Translations under genes and position numbers: made by a program
In this document: in pieces, positions 41,240 through 51,079 of the stretch
Layout: every line of letters begins with the position of its first letter
Position numbering within the stretch: position 1 is the first letter of the stretch
NCBI RefSeq assembly: GCF_002741015.1
Contig: NZ_CP016616.1
Span: 2,451,501-2,515,500 of the forward strand
Reading direction: 5' to 3'
Length of the DNA: 64,000 nucleotides
DNA from: Microvirga ossetica
GTDB taxonomy: Bacteria; Pseudomonadota; Alphaproteobacteria; Rhizobiales; Beijerinckiaceae
The notes under the pieces: model-generated
The model's input: the letters and a program-made list of their open reading frames with translations, nothing else
What the model was told of the DNA's origin: nothing
The model's database searches: none

Positions 41240-44200
41240 TCAGGCCGCTTCGCCGCTCGAAGCAGGCCGTGCGTCGGCTGCCGCTTTCGGCTCGTCGGGC
41301 ACCCCGAAGGCCTTGTCGCCCATCCACTGGAACATGACGTAAAGGCCCGGAACGACGAGAATGCCGAAGAGCGTTGCCGCCACCATGCCGCCCAGCACCG
41401 TAAAGCCCAGATGGATGCGGCTGTTAGCGCCCGCACCCGTCGCGATCACGAGGGGGACAAGACCGATGATGAAGGCGATGGCGGTCATCACGACGGCGCG
41501 AAAACGCATTCCGGCCGCAGCCAACGCCGCGTCGTAACGGGTCTTTCCGGCATCCCGCTGCTCATGCGCGAACTCCACGATAAGGATCGCATTCTTCGCC
41601 GACAGCCCGATCAGGAGCACGAGGCCGATCTGCGTATAGAGATCGTTGCCGAGACCCAGGACCGTGACGGTCAGAACAGAGCCGAGAACGGCGATCACAA
41701 TGGAAGTGACTACGGCAAGCGGCACCATCCAGCTCTCGTAGAGGCCGACAAGGAACAGATATCCGAATATCAACGCGAGGGCGAAGATGAGAGCGGTGCC
41801 CGCCCCGGTTTGGCTGGCCTCCTGGAAGGAGAGCCCCGACCAGTCGAAATTGTAGCCGGAAGGGAGCGTCTTATCGAAGGCGGCGGTCATGGCTGCCATC
41901 GCATCGCCCGAACTGTAGCCGGGTGCGGAATCGCCGGAGATCTGGGCCGACGGGAACTGGTTGTACCGGTAGACGAGATCGGCCCCGAGCTGCGTGCGGA
42001 TATCGGCAACGGTTCTCAACGGCACCATCGCCCCGCTCCTGTTACGGACGTAGAGGCGGGAGATGTCGCTGACCCGTGAACGGAAGGAGGCATCCGCCTG
42101 AATGTTGACCTGGAACGTCCGGCCCAGATAGTTGAACTGGTTGACATAAAAGGACCCGAGCATCGCCTGCATCGTCGCGAAAAGATCGCCGACGGACACA
42201 CCGAGGCTCTCGGCCTTTACGCGGTTCAAGTCCATGAAGAGGCGGGGAACCGATGCCGAATAGGTCGAATAGGCGTGCGCGATGCGCGGGTCCTGGTTGG
42301 CGGTGGCGATAACGGAGCGCAGCGCGATGGCAAGATCCTCCGGCGTTTGATTGCCCACCGCCTCCAGCCGGAAATCGAACCCGCCCGAAGCACCGAGTCC
42401 TGGAATGGCCGGCGGCGGGAAGGGCGTGACATTGGCTCCGGGCAGCGCTGCATATTCGCTGCGGAGCTTCTGATAGATCGCCCCGAGGCTCGTCTCGGCG
42501 CTGGTCCGCTCCGACCAGGGCTTGAGGACCACGATGCCAAGACCGCTGCTCGATGAGGGCGCACTCGTCAGAAGGCTGAAGCCGGAGACGGTGATGACAT
42601 TGGCCACGCCCGGGAGCGAGCGCGCAATCGAGTCCACCTCGCCCATGATCGCTTCCGTCCGCGGCAGGGCGGCAGCGTCCGGCAGCTGGACGTCGACGAA
42701 CATGACGCCTTGATCCTCGCTCGGAAGAAACGAGGTCGGCAGCCGGATGAAACCCAGCGCCGCGGCGGCGCCCGCGACGAGGACGATCAGCCCCGCCACC
42801 ACGGACCGGCGCGCGATCAGTCCGGCAATACCGACATAACGATGCCGGATCCGGTCGAGACCGCTGTTGAACAGGGCGAAGGGACCGCTCGTGCGATGCT
42901 TGGGCGGCCTTAAGACGACGGCACAGAGCGCAGGAGAGAGGGTCAGCGCATTCACGGCCGAGATGGCGACCGCCGCCGAGATGGTGACGGCGAACTGCCG
43001 GTAGAGTTCACCGGTGATGCCGGGAAGAAAGGCGACGGGCCCGAACACCGCAAACAGCACGAGAGTCGTCGAGACGATGGGACCCGTGACCTGCTCCATG
43101 GCCCTCAGCGCGGCCTCGCGGGGGGAAGCCCCCTCCTCTTCCATGATACGCTGCACGTTCTCGACGACCACGATCGCATCGTCGACCACAAGGCCGATGG
43201 CGAGCACGATGGCGAACAGGCTGATCGTGTTGGCCGAATAGCCGGCGATCTGGAAGATCGCGAAGACGCCGATCAGCGACACCGGAATCGTCACCGCGGG
43301 GATGATCGTGGCGCGCAGGTCCTGGAGGAAGATGAAGACGACCAGCAGCACGACGATGGCCGTCAGCCCCAATGTCTCGGCGATCTCCTTGATGGAGGCG
43401 GACACGAACAGGGTCGAATCGTAGATGACTTCCGCCTTGAGGTTCGGGGGAAAGCGGCTCTGCAGCTGCGCCAGCTGCGTGCGCACCTGCCTGGCGACGC
43501 TCAGCGCATTGGCGTTGGGAAGCTGGTAGATCGCCAATGTCGCTGCCGGCACCCCGTTGAGTCGCGAGGTTTGATTGTAGGATTGTGCGCCGAGCTCGAC
43601 CCGTCCGATATCGCGGATGCGCACGACGGCGCCATTGCCGCCGGATCGCAGCACGATGTTCTCGAACTCGGACGGTTCGAGAAGCCTGCCCTTCGTTTCG
43701 ACCGTATACTGGAGGACCTGGTCGGAAGCGATCGGCGCGCCGCCGATCTGGCCGAGCGAGGCCTGGATGTTCTGCCCCTCGATGGCCGCCGCCACATCGC
43801 CGGGCGTAATCGAAAGAGCCGTCATCCTGTCGACGTCGAGCCAGATGCGCATCGAGTAGTTGAGAGCGCCGAACAGGGTCGTCGATCCGACGCCGGGCAC
43901 CCGCGCCAGCGCCGGCTGCAGGTTGATGCTCGTGTAGTTGGAGATGAAGATCGGGTCCTGGGACGGGTCGTCGGAAGAGACGTTGATGACGGCCAGCATG
44001 CTGGTCGATTGCTGCTGGACGTTGACGCCGAGGCTGTTGACGATGGCCGGAAGCTGCGACGTGGCCAGGGCCACCCGGTTCTGGGTGTTGACCTGGGCGA
44101 GGTCGGGATCGGTGCCGAGCGCGAACGTCACCTGGAGCGAGTATGTGCCGGAGGACGAGCTCGTCGACGACATGTACATCATGCCCTTGACGCCGTTCAC

Positions 44201-44407
44201 CTGCTGCTCGATCGGCGCTCCCACCGTCTGTGCGATCGTCGAGGCGTCGGCCCCCGGATACGAGGCGCTCACCTGAACGACGGGCGGCGTGATGTTCGGG
44301 TATTGCGCGACGGGGAGCGTGAACAGGCTCAGAAGGCCGGCGATCGTGATGACGAGGGAGATGACGATGGCCAGACGCGGCCGCGCGATGAAGACACCCG
44401 AAATCAT
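41240..44407 (-). CDS. RND multidrug efflux pump, inner-membrane permease (AcrB/MexB type)
   Basis: A 1055-residue proton-driven drug exporter of the HAE-1 group. Twelve membrane helices in two repeated halves and two large periplasmic loops are seen; the relay Asp pair lies in [20 protein letters not shown] (about residue 408), the start is [20 protein letters not shown], and [24 protein letters not shown] is the typical first periplasmic segment. The start overlaps the adaptor stop by 4 bp, so the two are coupled. No TolC gene is near; a genome-encoded TolC homologue would complete the pump. No TetR or other local regulator is adjacent either. Substrates cannot be predicted. Confidence 0.95.
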   Translation of the reverse strand: MISGVFIARPRLAIVISLVITIAGLLSLFTLPVAQYPNITPPVVQVSASYPGADASTIAQTVGAPIEQQVNGVKGMMYMSSTSSSSGTYSLQVTFALGTDPDLAQVNTQNRVALATSQLPAIVNSLGVNVQQQSTSMLAVINVSSDDPSQDPIFISNYTSINLQPALARVPGVGSTTLFGALNYSMRIWLDVDRMTALSITPGDVAAAIEGQNIQASLGQIGGAPIASDQVLQYTVETKGRLLEPSEFENIVLRSGGNGAVVRIRDIGRVELGAQSYNQTSRLNGVPAATLAIYQLPNANALSVARQVRTQLAQLQSRFPPNLKAEVIYDSTLFVSASIKEIAETLGLTAIVVLLVVFIFLQDLRATIIPAVTIPVSLIGVFAIFQIAGYSANTISLFAIVLAIGLVVDDAIVVVENVQRIMEEEGASPREAALRAMEQVTGPIVSTTLVLFAVFGPVAFLPGITGELYRQFAVTISAAVAISAVNALTLSPALCAVVLRPPKHRTSGPFALFNSGLDRIRHRYVGIAGLIARRSVVAGLIVLVAGAAAALGFIRLPTSFLPSEDQGVMFVDVQLPDAAALPRTEAIMGEVDSIARSLPGVANVITVSGFSLLTSAPSSSSGLGIVVLKPWSERTSAETSLGAIYQKLRSEYAALPGANVTPFPPPAIPGLGASGGFDFRLEAVGNQTPEDLAIALRSVIATANQDPRIAHAYSTYSASVPRLFMDLNRVKAESLGVSVGDLFATMQAMLGSFYVNQFNYLGRTFQVNIQADASFRSRVSDISRLYVRNRSGAMVPLRTVADIRTQLGADLVYRYNQFPSAQISGDSAPGYSSGDAMAAMTAAFDKTLPSGYNFDWSGLSFQEASQTGAGTALIFALALIFGYLFLVGLYESWMVPLAVVTSIVIAVLGSVLTVTVLGLGNDLYTQIGLVLLIGLSAKNAILIVEFAHEQRDAGKTRYDAALAAAGMRFRAVVMTAIAFIIGLVPLVIATGAGANSRIHLGFTVLGGMVAATLFGILVVPGLYVMFQWMGDKAFGVPDEPKAAADARPASSGEAA

Positions 44408-45648
44408 CGGCGGGGTCCCGCAGGATCCGGTGCTGCGGCCGCGACCGGCTGCACCACGATTCCCGGACGGGCTTTCTGGATGCCGTCGACGATGACGGTT
44501 TCGCCCTCCTGCAATCCGCTCTCGACCGCATAACCGGTATCGGTGCGGATGCCGGTCTTGATCGGACGCTTCTGGACCCGGTTGTCCTTGTCCACGAGAT
44601 AGACGTAAGGCCCCTGGTCGTCCCTCATGATGGCCGATTGAGGCACGTTCGGAAGCATTTGCGGACGCCCGATCTGCACCGTGACGGACACGAACTGGCC
44701 GGGCAGGAGGAGGTTGTCCGGGTTCTCGAACACGGCCCGCACCGCGACCGTGCCGGTCGAGGGATCGATCTGATTGTTGATGAATTCGATCTTTCCGGAC
44801 TTCCCGTAATCGGTGCCATCGGGCAGGAGAAGATGCGGTGCGAACAGATCGAACGGGTTCGCGGCTGCGCGCCCGTCCGGTCCGGACAGATACTTCATGA
44901 GAGCGACGTAGTCCCGTTCCGGGATCGAGAAGACGACACGGATCGGCGACATCTGGACGATGGTGGCGAGCACGCCGGTGCTGGGGGAGACGAGATTGCC
45001 GATTGTGACCGCGGACTTACCGATGCGGCCGGCAATCGGAGCCATGACGGTCGTGTAAGAGAGGTTCAAGGTCGCGGTGTTGATCTGCGCCTGCGCCGAT
45101 TGAATCTGCGCCTTTGCCTGCTGCACGGCGGCGGCGGCCTCGTCCCGCTGGGCGGTTGCCTGGTCGAGAACCGCCTGCGAGGCGAATTGCTGCCGCGCCA
45201 GAGTCGTCTGGCGATCGAGCTCGGCCTGCCTCGCCGTCAAGGTCGCCTGCGCGGATGCGAGCTGCGCCTCGGCCGATGCGAGCCCCGCCTTGGACTGGTC
45301 GAGCGAGGCCTGATACGGCCCCTGCTCGATCTGATAGAGCATCGTTCCCGCTTCGACGAAGCTGCCCTCGGCGAAGGCCACCTTGTCGAGAAAGCCCTCC
45401 ACGCGGGCTCTCAGCTCGACCTGCTGGGTCGCCTCGACATTGCCGATGAAATGGACGCGGTCGGTGACGTCCTGCGCACGAATCGGCGCAACGACGACCG
45501 ACGGGGGCGGTCCCGCCGGCTGGGCCGAAACGGGGCTATGAGGGGTGCAGCAGCCGAGCAATATCACGACGGCCAGAAGCTTCCACGATCGCCGGCCCTG
45601 GAGAGACAGGGCCTCGGGACTTCGAGCCGGAAACGGCAATGGAGCCAT
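44404..45648 (-). CDS. RND efflux periplasmic adaptor subunit (AcrA/MexA type)
   Basis: The 414-residue adaptor links the RND permease to the outer-membrane channel. After an N-terminal signal with a lipobox-like LLGCC (about residues 30-34), the barrel-sandwich hybrid ([20 protein letters not shown]), a long alpha-hairpin rich in Ala/Gln (about residues 105-190), the second lipoyl half ([20 protein letters not shown]) and the beta-barrel and membrane-proximal domains follow. GGAG stands 8 bp before ATG at 45648; an ATG two codons earlier is too close to that site. The gene overlaps the permease by 4 bp. A small secreted-protein gene ends 30 bp upstream. Confidence 0.94.
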   Translation of the reverse strand: MAPLPFPARSPEALSLQGRRSWKLLAVVILLGCCTPHSPVSAQPAGPPPSVVVAPIRAQDVTDRVHFIGNVEATQQVELRARVEGFLDKVAFAEGSFVEAGTMLYQIEQGPYQASLDQSKAGLASAEAQLASAQATLTARQAELDRQTTLARQQFASQAVLDQATAQRDEAAAAVQQAKAQIQSAQAQINTATLNLSYTTVMAPIAGRIGKSAVTIGNLVSPSTGVLATIVQMSPIRVVFSIPERDYVALMKYLSGPDGRAAANPFDLFAPHLLLPDGTDYGKSGKIEFINNQIDPSTGTVAVRAVFENPDNLLLPGQFVSVTVQIGRPQMLPNVPQSAIMRDDQGPYVYLVDKDNRVQKRPIKTGIRTDTGYAVESGLQEGETVIVDGIQKARPGIVVQPVAAAAPDPAGPRR

Positions 45649-45678
45649 TGTCATCGCTCCGGCACGGCCCCTCGCGCC

Positions 45679-45990
45679 TCACATCGGTTTCGCGCTAGCG
45701 CCGAATCGGAGGCATTCGAGGATGTCCACATAGCTCGGGCCGCCGCCGACCTGAGTCTCATCGATGCAGCGATCGCGAAGGCTTGCCGCGAAGGTTCCCC
45801 ATTGCCTTTCGATTTCCGCCCGCGCGCTTCTTTCGTCGGCAATGCATTGCTGCACGGTCTGGATCTGCGAACCGCCCACCGCCTTCATGGCGGCCTCGCA
45901 ATTCCGGGGGGTATCGAATTCGGGAAGTGTATCGGCCACGCCGATCGACAGCGAAGCGATGAGGGAAAGCACTGGTGGGATGATGGACAT
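45679..45990 (-). CDS. Small secreted protein of unknown function (103 aa)
   Basis: A 103-residue protein with a signal-like N-terminus (MSIIPPVLSLIASLSIGVAD) and a mature part with four Cys (in RNCEAAMK, VQQCIADER, DRCIDETQ and ILECLRFG), which may form two disulfide bonds in the periplasm. AAGGA lies seven bases ahead of ATG at 45990; a longer start at 46032 is less likely. It ends 30 bp before the RND adaptor gene on the same strand, so it may be co-transcribed with the pump. The Cys spacing resembles short Rhizobiales periplasmic proteins, but no named family was recognised. Confidence 0.7.
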   Translation of the reverse strand: MSIIPPVLSLIASLSIGVADTLPEFDTPRNCEAAMKAVGGSQIQTVQQCIADERSARAEIERQWGTFAASLRDRCIDETQVGGGPSYVDILECLRFGASAKPM

Positions 45991-46104
45991 CGAACCGTCC
46001 TTTGATGCGAAGAGCATGCTTCGGAGGGGCACCGTACGATTTTCCTATCCTGCCATTCAGCGCCCTAGGATTCAATAGCGTCGAACTTGGGAACATCGTC
46101 CGGT

Positions 46105-46572
46105 TCAAGCGCGCTGAAGGAAGATTGCGGCAATCGCGATGCCGACGATCAGCGCGACAAGCAGGTCGGTCACCATCGCGATGGTCTCTTCACGCGTGCG
46201 ATTCTTCGATGCGATGTGCTTGAGGCCCGCCAGGCCGAGATAGAGCCCGCCTGCCACACCGCTTGGGACCAGCCAGTTTGGGACCGCTAGCGACAGGATG
46301 CCGATGAGGCCCATGGACAGATTGCCGAAGCCGATCTCGGTGACGAGTTTTTCGGCCTCGGGATCCTTGATCTTGAAGATCGTCACGGCGGTGAAGGACG
46401 GTTGCAGGACCTGGCGTATGCCCGCCATAAACAGGCGGATTCCGACGGCCCAGAACACGAACCATTTCCCGACAAGCGGCAGGGTGATTGCGCTTCCGGC
46501 CAGGGTCATGTCGAGCAGGATGGAGACAATGGGAAGAACAACCGCCAATCCCAGGACGCTGACAAGATACAT
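46105..46572 (-). CDS. Predicted four- to five-helix membrane protein of unknown function
   Basis: A 155-residue very hydrophobic protein starting MYLVSVLGLAVVLPIVSILL, with helices near residues 3-22, 28-48, 80-105, 107-120 and 135-152. A conserved-looking soluble stretch TIFKIKDPEAEKLVTEIGFG lies between helices 2 and 3; it resembles the DUF6790 family, but the assignment is tentative. GGAGGTCCA stands immediately before the ATG at 46572. It is on the same strand as the RND block but 114 bp upstream of it. The function is unknown. Confidence 0.7.
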   Translation of the reverse strand: MYLVSVLGLAVVLPIVSILLDMTLAGSAITLPLVGKWFVFWAVGIRLFMAGIRQVLQPSFTAVTIFKIKDPEAEKLVTEIGFGNLSMGLIGILSLAVPNWLVPSGVAGGLYLGLAGLKHIASKNRTREETIAMVTDLLVALIVGIAIAAIFLQRA

Positions 46573-46630
46573 TGGACCTCCAACGGACCTCAAAACGCCG
46601 CGACCGTTGTCCATCGAAGCCGGAGGAGCC

Positions 46631-47110
46631 TCAGCTCGCGGGCCTCAACTCGATGGTTCGGACTCCCGCGGCGATGTTGACGCCGACCTCGCCCTCGACC
46701 GAGACCGGTTGGAGCGAGAACGCTCGACCGGTTCCACCGATGAGCACGCTGGCACCGGCCCCGGGACCGAAAGCGGCATCCGCGGCAACGCCCGCATAGG
46801 TTCCGGCAAGCGCGCCGGCGGGAATGCCCTGCGTTTCGGCTGCAACGGCCCAGACGAGATGTCCTCTCGCAACGCCGCCGAGTTCGATGCCGTATTCGTT
46901 GATGGTTCCCGTATATCTTTCGACGGGGCCGCCGCCCGTGCGCCGGAACGTGCATGTCATCGATTGCCTCTGCATCAGGATCAGACCGATCCCGGCCGAA
47001 AGATCGCATGACAGCAGGCCGACCTGCGCGGCCGCGCGCGTGTCGGCAGGAGATGCGGCGGCGAGTACGGCGAGAACGGGAACGGTTGTTACAAGATGAC
47101 GCAATGCCAT
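46631..47110 (-). CDS. DUF992-domain periplasmic protein
   Basis: A 159-residue protein with an N-terminal signal peptide (MALRHLVTTVPVLAVLAAAS, cleavage near TRAAA) and a mature part starting QVGLLSCDLSAGIGLILMQRQ. This matches DUF992, a family of about 150-residue alphaproteobacterial periplasmic proteins with a conserved Cys pair (LLSCDLS and SMTCTFR) and a Gly-rich C-terminus. The function of the family is unknown; similar folds relate to lipid- or YSIRK-like binding, but nothing firm is known. It is solitary on the reverse strand. Length is normal for the family. Confidence 0.85.
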   Translation of the reverse strand: MALRHLVTTVPVLAVLAAASPADTRAAAQVGLLSCDLSAGIGLILMQRQSMTCTFRRTGGGPVERYTGTINEYGIELGGVARGHLVWAVAAETQGIPAGALAGTYAGVAADAAFGPGAGASVLIGGTGRAFSLQPVSVEGEVGVNIAAGVRTIELRPAS

Positions 47111-47230
47111 GGCAAAAACCTCCGGTTCGAATGTCCTACTTCATGATGTGATGCACGCTCCAGCTTACCCGCTGAGAGATTTTTGCAAGGTACTCTTAAG
47201 GATAAGCTTGCAAGGCGTCGCGTGAACGTC

Positions 47231-48607
47231 TCAGATCGCGGGCTTCAGGTCGCCCAGAACGGTCGGGATCAGTTCCGAGACGGTCGGGTGGATCGGCACC
47301 GCCCATTGCAGCGTCGGATAGGCTGTCTTGGCATTCATCATGTCGAGTACGCCGTGGATCGCCTCGTCGCCGCCGGTTCCCAGGATCGCGGCCCCGAGGA
47401 TCTCCTTCGTCTCGGCATCGGCGACGACCTTCATGAAGCCTTTCGTCTCGTCCTTCTCGATCGCACGCCCGACCCGCGTCATGGGGCGCTTGGAGACGAG
47501 AAGCCTGCGGCCGCTCTTGCGGGCTTCCGTCTCCGTCACGCCGACGCGGCCGAGCGGCGGGTCGATGTAGAGCGCATAGCCGAGGATCCGCTCGCTGACG
47601 CGGCGCGCGGCGCCGTCGAGCAGGTTGGCGGCGACGATTTCGTAATCGTTGTAGGCGGTGTGCGTGAAGGCGCCGCGGCCGTTGCAGTCGCCGAGCGCCC
47701 AGATGCCGGGCACGGTCGTCGCAAGCGACTCGTCCACGACGATGTTGCCGCGCGCATCAGTCGTTACGCCTGCCTTGTCGAGATCGAGATCGTCGGTGTT
47801 GGGCCGGCGTCCGACGGCAAGCAGCACATGCGAACCGACGACGAACGGATCGCCGGAGGTGCAGTCGACATCGACCGCGACGCCGTCCGCATGCGGCTTG
47901 AAGCCGATGCAGGTGGCATTCGTGCGGATAGCGATCCTCTCGGCGGAAAGGATGTCGCGAATGGCCTCCGAGACATCCTCGTCCTCGCGGGCGATCAGGC
48001 GCGGCCCCTTCTCGACGATGGTGACCTCCGCGCCGAAGCGGCGGTACATTTGCGCGAATTCAAGGCCGATATAGCTGCCTCCGACCACGACCAGATGCCG
48101 AGGAACCGCATCGAGCTGAAGGATCGATGTGTTGGTGAGGTAGTCGACCGTGCCGACGCCCGGCATGTCGGGAACGCTGGCCCGGCCGCCCACATTGAGG
48201 AAGATGCGCGGCGCCTGCAGCAACTCGTCTCCGACGCGCAGCGTGTCCGGCCCCTCGAAACGGGCATGGCCCACGATCACGGTAACGCCGTCCATGCCGC
48301 GCAGCCATGTCTCCAGATTCGTGCGCGCATTCGTCGAGACGGTGTCGGCGCGGGCCTTGACCTTTTTCATGTCGATACCGACCGGGCCGGTCGCGATCCC
48401 GTAATCCGCGCCCCGTCGCGCGAGATGGGCGGCGTAGGCGCTCGCCACCAGCGTCTTGGTCGGCATGCAGCCGGTGTTGACGCAGGTCCCGCCGATCAGC
48501 TTACGCTCGACGACGGCGACCTTCATGCCAGCCGCAACCAGCCGTGCGGCCAGCGAAGGCCCCGCCTGTCCGGCGCCGACGACGATGGCATCGAAGGTTT
48601 GCGTCAT
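47231..48607 (-). CDS. FAD-dependent pyridine nucleotide-disulfide oxidoreductase (MerA/Lpd-like)
   Basis: A 458-residue flavoprotein. It has the FAD-binding AIVVGAGQAGPSLAARLV, the redox-active disulfide in GGTCVNTGCMPTKT, the NAD(P)-binding LVVVGGSYIGLEFAQMYRRF, the second FAD motif PGIWALGDCNGRGAFTHTAYND and the dimerisation domain with HPTVSEL (catalytic His-Glu). Databases often call such proteins mercuric reductase, but there is no N-terminal heavy-metal domain and no C-terminal Cys pair, so mercury activity is unlikely. The physiological substrate is unknown. The start at 48607 overlaps the stop of a DUF4126 gene by 4 bp, indicating translational coupling. Confidence 0.9.
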   Translation of the reverse strand: MTQTFDAIVVGAGQAGPSLAARLVAAGMKVAVVERKLIGGTCVNTGCMPTKTLVASAYAAHLARRGADYGIATGPVGIDMKKVKARADTVSTNARTNLETWLRGMDGVTVIVGHARFEGPDTLRVGDELLQAPRIFLNVGGRASVPDMPGVGTVDYLTNTSILQLDAVPRHLVVVGGSYIGLEFAQMYRRFGAEVTIVEKGPRLIAREDEDVSEAIRDILSAERIAIRTNATCIGFKPHADGVAVDVDCTSGDPFVVGSHVLLAVGRRPNTDDLDLDKAGVTTDARGNIVVDESLATTVPGIWALGDCNGRGAFTHTAYNDYEIVAANLLDGAARRVSERILGYALYIDPPLGRVGVTETEARKSGRRLLVSKRPMTRVGRAIEKDETKGFMKVVADAETKEILGAAILGTGGDEAIHGVLDMMNAKTAYPTLQWAVPIHPTVSELIPTVLGDLKPAI

Positions 48608-49068
48608 GGCAGCGCTCCCACGATCAGCACCGCTCCGAGAATCGCGACAGCATCCTCGATCAGGGCGGCGGGACGGTCCTTGCCGAAGGCGGCGGCGAGA
48701 CGCGCGCGGCCCTCCGCTCCTCCCAATGTCCCGATGATACCGCCGAGTGCGCCGGCAACAAGGCCGCCGAGGAAGGAACCGCCCTGCACCGCGATGGCGC
48801 CGCCGCACAGGCCGCCCATGATGATCCTGGTGGCGAAAGGCATCAGCGTCTTGCGGCTCGGCGTGGTGGGAAGCTGATCGCCGATCAGTTCGCCGATAGC
48901 GAGGACCGTCATGATCCATGGCGTCCACCGATAGCCCAGAAAGGCGAGCCAGGTTCCTTCGAGATTGAGGAGGCCGAGAGAGGCCGCCCAGCTGATGGCT
49001 GCCGGCGCCGTCATCGCACGCAGGCCGGCTATCACTCCGATCAGGAGCGCCAAGACATAGAGGATCAT
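48604..49068 (-). CDS. DUF4126-family membrane protein
   Basis: A 154-residue protein with about four helices and Gly-rich segments: MILYVLALLIGVIAGLRAMT, SLGLLNLEGTWLAFLGYRW, and GGSFLGGLVAGALGGIIGTLGG. This matches DUF4126, a widespread membrane family of unknown function. GGAAG precedes ATG at 49068; an in-frame GTG/ATG five codons earlier is possible. Its stop overlaps the start of the flavoprotein gene by 4 bp, so the two are co-expressed, which suggests a shared redox role, but that is inference. It is divergent from a diguanylate cyclase gene. Confidence 0.85.
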   Translation of the reverse strand: MILYVLALLIGVIAGLRAMTAPAAISWAASLGLLNLEGTWLAFLGYRWTPWIMTVLAIGELIGDQLPTTPSRKTLMPFATRIIMGGLCGGAIAVQGGSFLGGLVAGALGGIIGTLGGAEGRARLAAAFGKDRPAALIEDAVAILGAVLIVGALP

Positions 49069-49246
49069 CGCTCTTCCCCGCAATCGCGCGAAGCTTGCAT
49101 GGCCAAGCTGAATTTTTCAATCCTGCCCGGAATCGCCGCCGGGAGACCCCAACCATAACTTTCCGCGTAATAGGGTGACACGCGCAAGCTTATGCCGATA
49201 TAAGGCTCACCGTTTCGGTTCTCATCTCCCTTGGCGAACGGCTTTC

Positions 49247-50941
49247 ATGATAGCGATGCGGCATTGGTCTCTCCGGCAGCAGGTCACTCTGCTGGTCGGC
49301 GTGCTGTGTCTGGCCCTCGTCTGCATCCTGGCTGCGGGGGCGGCTTACATCGCCCAGAGCCGGGTCCGGCAGATCGTCATGGAGAACGAGACCCAGGATG
49401 CGGTTCTCACCGCGAGCCTTCTCGACCGCGGCATGTTCGAGCGGTTCAGGGAAGCCCGCAATCTGGCCGCCATGCCGCCCCTGAAGGACATCTGGGCCGG
49501 TGATCCGGCGGTGATCCGTCAGGTGCTCGAGCAGCTGCGGACCTCCTATCCCGATTACGCCTGGATCGGATACGCGACGCCCGACGGGACGGTCCGCGCG
49601 GCGACGAAGGGCATGCTCGAGGGGCAGTCGGTCCGTGAGCGTCCGTGGTTTCAGGACGGGCTCAAGGGGCCGGCCGTCGGCGACGTGCATGAAGCGAAGC
49701 TCCTCGCCACTCTTCTGGGGCCTGCGCCGAACAACGAGCCCTTCCGCTTCGTCGACGTGGCGGCGCCCGTGCGCGACGAAACCGGTCGCGTCATCGGCGT
49801 GGTCGGCGCCCATCTGAGCTGGACCTGGGCCGAAGAGCGGCGGCGGGCCGTGCTCGGCAGCCAGAGCCTATCCGGCGGAAAATCGCTCTGGATCCTCTCC
49901 GGCGACGGCACGATGTTGCTCGGGCCGGATATCGGCAGCAAGCCGTTTCCGGAGGAGCGCGTCCGCGCCATGCGCCAAGCCACGGCGGGGGCCTTCGAGG
50001 ATCCGTCGGGCACGGAGCCCATGCTCACCGGCTTCGCCGTCGCGGGCGGCTACCGGGATTATCCGGGCCTCAACTGGATCGTGATTGCACGCCAGCCGGA
50101 CAGCGTCGCCTTCGCGGCGACCAAGGGCATCGTCTGGACGATCATGGGCCTCGGTCTCGTCATCGCTCTGATCGGACTCATCTGCGCCCGCTTCATCGCC
50201 AGGGGCGTCGCACGCCCCTTGCAGACCATCATCGAGGCGGCCGACAAGATCGGTCGCGACCCGACGATCTCGCAGGTGCCCCGCGTTTCCGGGTCGGCGG
50301 AAATCGTCAGGCTCTCGGCGGCACTCCGCTCGCTTCTCCGGCGGGCCGGCGCGGCAGAGCAGCAGGTGATCGAGGCGTCGTCGCAGCATGAGAAGGACAA
50401 GATGGCCCTGCGCCAGCTTGCTGAGACGGATCCCCTGTCGGGCCTGCTCAATCGGCGCGGCTTCGCGCTGCTCGCCGATGAGGCCTTCGGCCTGCATCGG
50501 CGCCACGGGCATTCCCTCGCCGTGCTGCTTCTCGACATCGACTTCTTCAAGGCGGTCAACGACACCTATGGGCACGCGGCCGGCGACGTGGTGATCCAAG
50601 CCATCGGAACCGCGCTGAACGGAACCCTGCGCGCCACCGACAAGATCGCCCGCTTCGGCGGCGAGGAGTTCATCGTCCTCATCCACGAAGTGGACGAGAC
50701 CGGGATCATCACCGTCGCCCAGAACCTGCGCCGCGCCGTCGAGGCGCTCGCGATCGCGTACCAGGACCGGACGCTGTCGGTGACCGTCAGCGTCGGCGGC
50801 GCCCTGGCCGGGCCCGACGACCGGGATATCCAGGACGTGATCGAGCGCGCGGACGACGCGCTCTACAAGGCCAAGGCCGCCGGGCGCAACCGCGTGACGA
50901 TCGACGGGCTGCAGATCCAGCTCGCCTCCGCGGTCGCCTGA
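49247..50941 (+). CDS. Diguanylate cyclase with dCache sensor and HAMP domain
   Basis: A 564-residue membrane protein that should make c-di-GMP. An N-terminal helix (LLVGVLCLALVCILAAGAAY) leads to a ~240-residue periplasmic dCache-type sensor (YPDYAWIGYATPDGTVRAAT, FRFVDVAAPVRDETGRVIGV), then a second helix (IVWTIMGLGLVIALIGLICA), a HAMP linker (ARGVARPLQTIIEAADKIG) and a GGDEF domain. The active site is ARFGGEEFIVL near residue 470 (GGEEF is an active variant), and the I-site RxxD is present as RATD five residues upstream, so product inhibition is likely. The start is not certain: ATG at 49247 and 49256 are both plausible. The ligand is unknown. Confidence 0.92.
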   Translation: MIAMRHWSLRQQVTLLVGVLCLALVCILAAGAAYIAQSRVRQIVMENETQDAVLTASLLDRGMFERFREARNLAAMPPLKDIWAGDPAVIRQVLEQLRTSYPDYAWIGYATPDGTVRAATKGMLEGQSVRERPWFQDGLKGPAVGDVHEAKLLATLLGPAPNNEPFRFVDVAAPVRDETGRVIGVVGAHLSWTWAEERRRAVLGSQSLSGGKSLWILSGDGTMLLGPDIGSKPFPEERVRAMRQATAGAFEDPSGTEPMLTGFAVAGGYRDYPGLNWIVIARQPDSVAFAATKGIVWTIMGLGLVIALIGLICARFIARGVARPLQTIIEAADKIGRDPTISQVPRVSGSAEIVRLSAALRSLLRRAGAAEQQVIEASSQHEKDKMALRQLAETDPLSGLLNRRGFALLADEAFGLHRRHGHSLAVLLLDIDFFKAVNDTYGHAAGDVVIQAIGTALNGTLRATDKIARFGGEEFIVLIHEVDETGIITVAQNLRRAVEALAIAYQDRTLSVTVSVGGALAGPDDRDIQDVIERADDALYKAKAAGRNRVTIDGLQIQLASAVA

Positions 50942-50974
50942 GAGGCGACCTTTGGGAGCAACCGGCGAGGCGCT

Positions 50975-51017
50975 AGCGCATCGTGCGGACCCGAAGGGCC
51001 GCGTTCAACGATGCGCT
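50975..51017. repeat. Inverted repeat next to family B copy 2
   Basis: AGCGCATCGT (50975-50984) and ACGATGCGCT (51008-51017) are perfect 10-bp inverse copies. The element sits directly before a family B palindrome, so the two occur in tandem. Confidence 0.7.
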
Positions 51018-51029
51018 CTTCAAGGAGTG

Positions 51030-51079
51030 GAGCATCGGATTGGATCCCAAAAGTGGGTCCACTTTTGGGTCCGATGCTC
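51030..51079. repeat. Palindromic repeat, family B, copy 2 (GAGCATCGGA)
   Basis: GAGCATCGGA (51030-51039) and TCCGATGCTC (51070-51079) bound an inner perfect palindrome CCCAAAAGTGG/CCACTTTTGGG. The same ends occur in copy 1 at 21799-21849. Confidence 0.85.

Noticed and set aside
47231..48607. Mercuric reductase
   Set aside because: The redox-active CVNTGC is shared by all disulfide reductases; there is no heavy-metal domain, no C-terminal Cys pair and no mer genes nearby.
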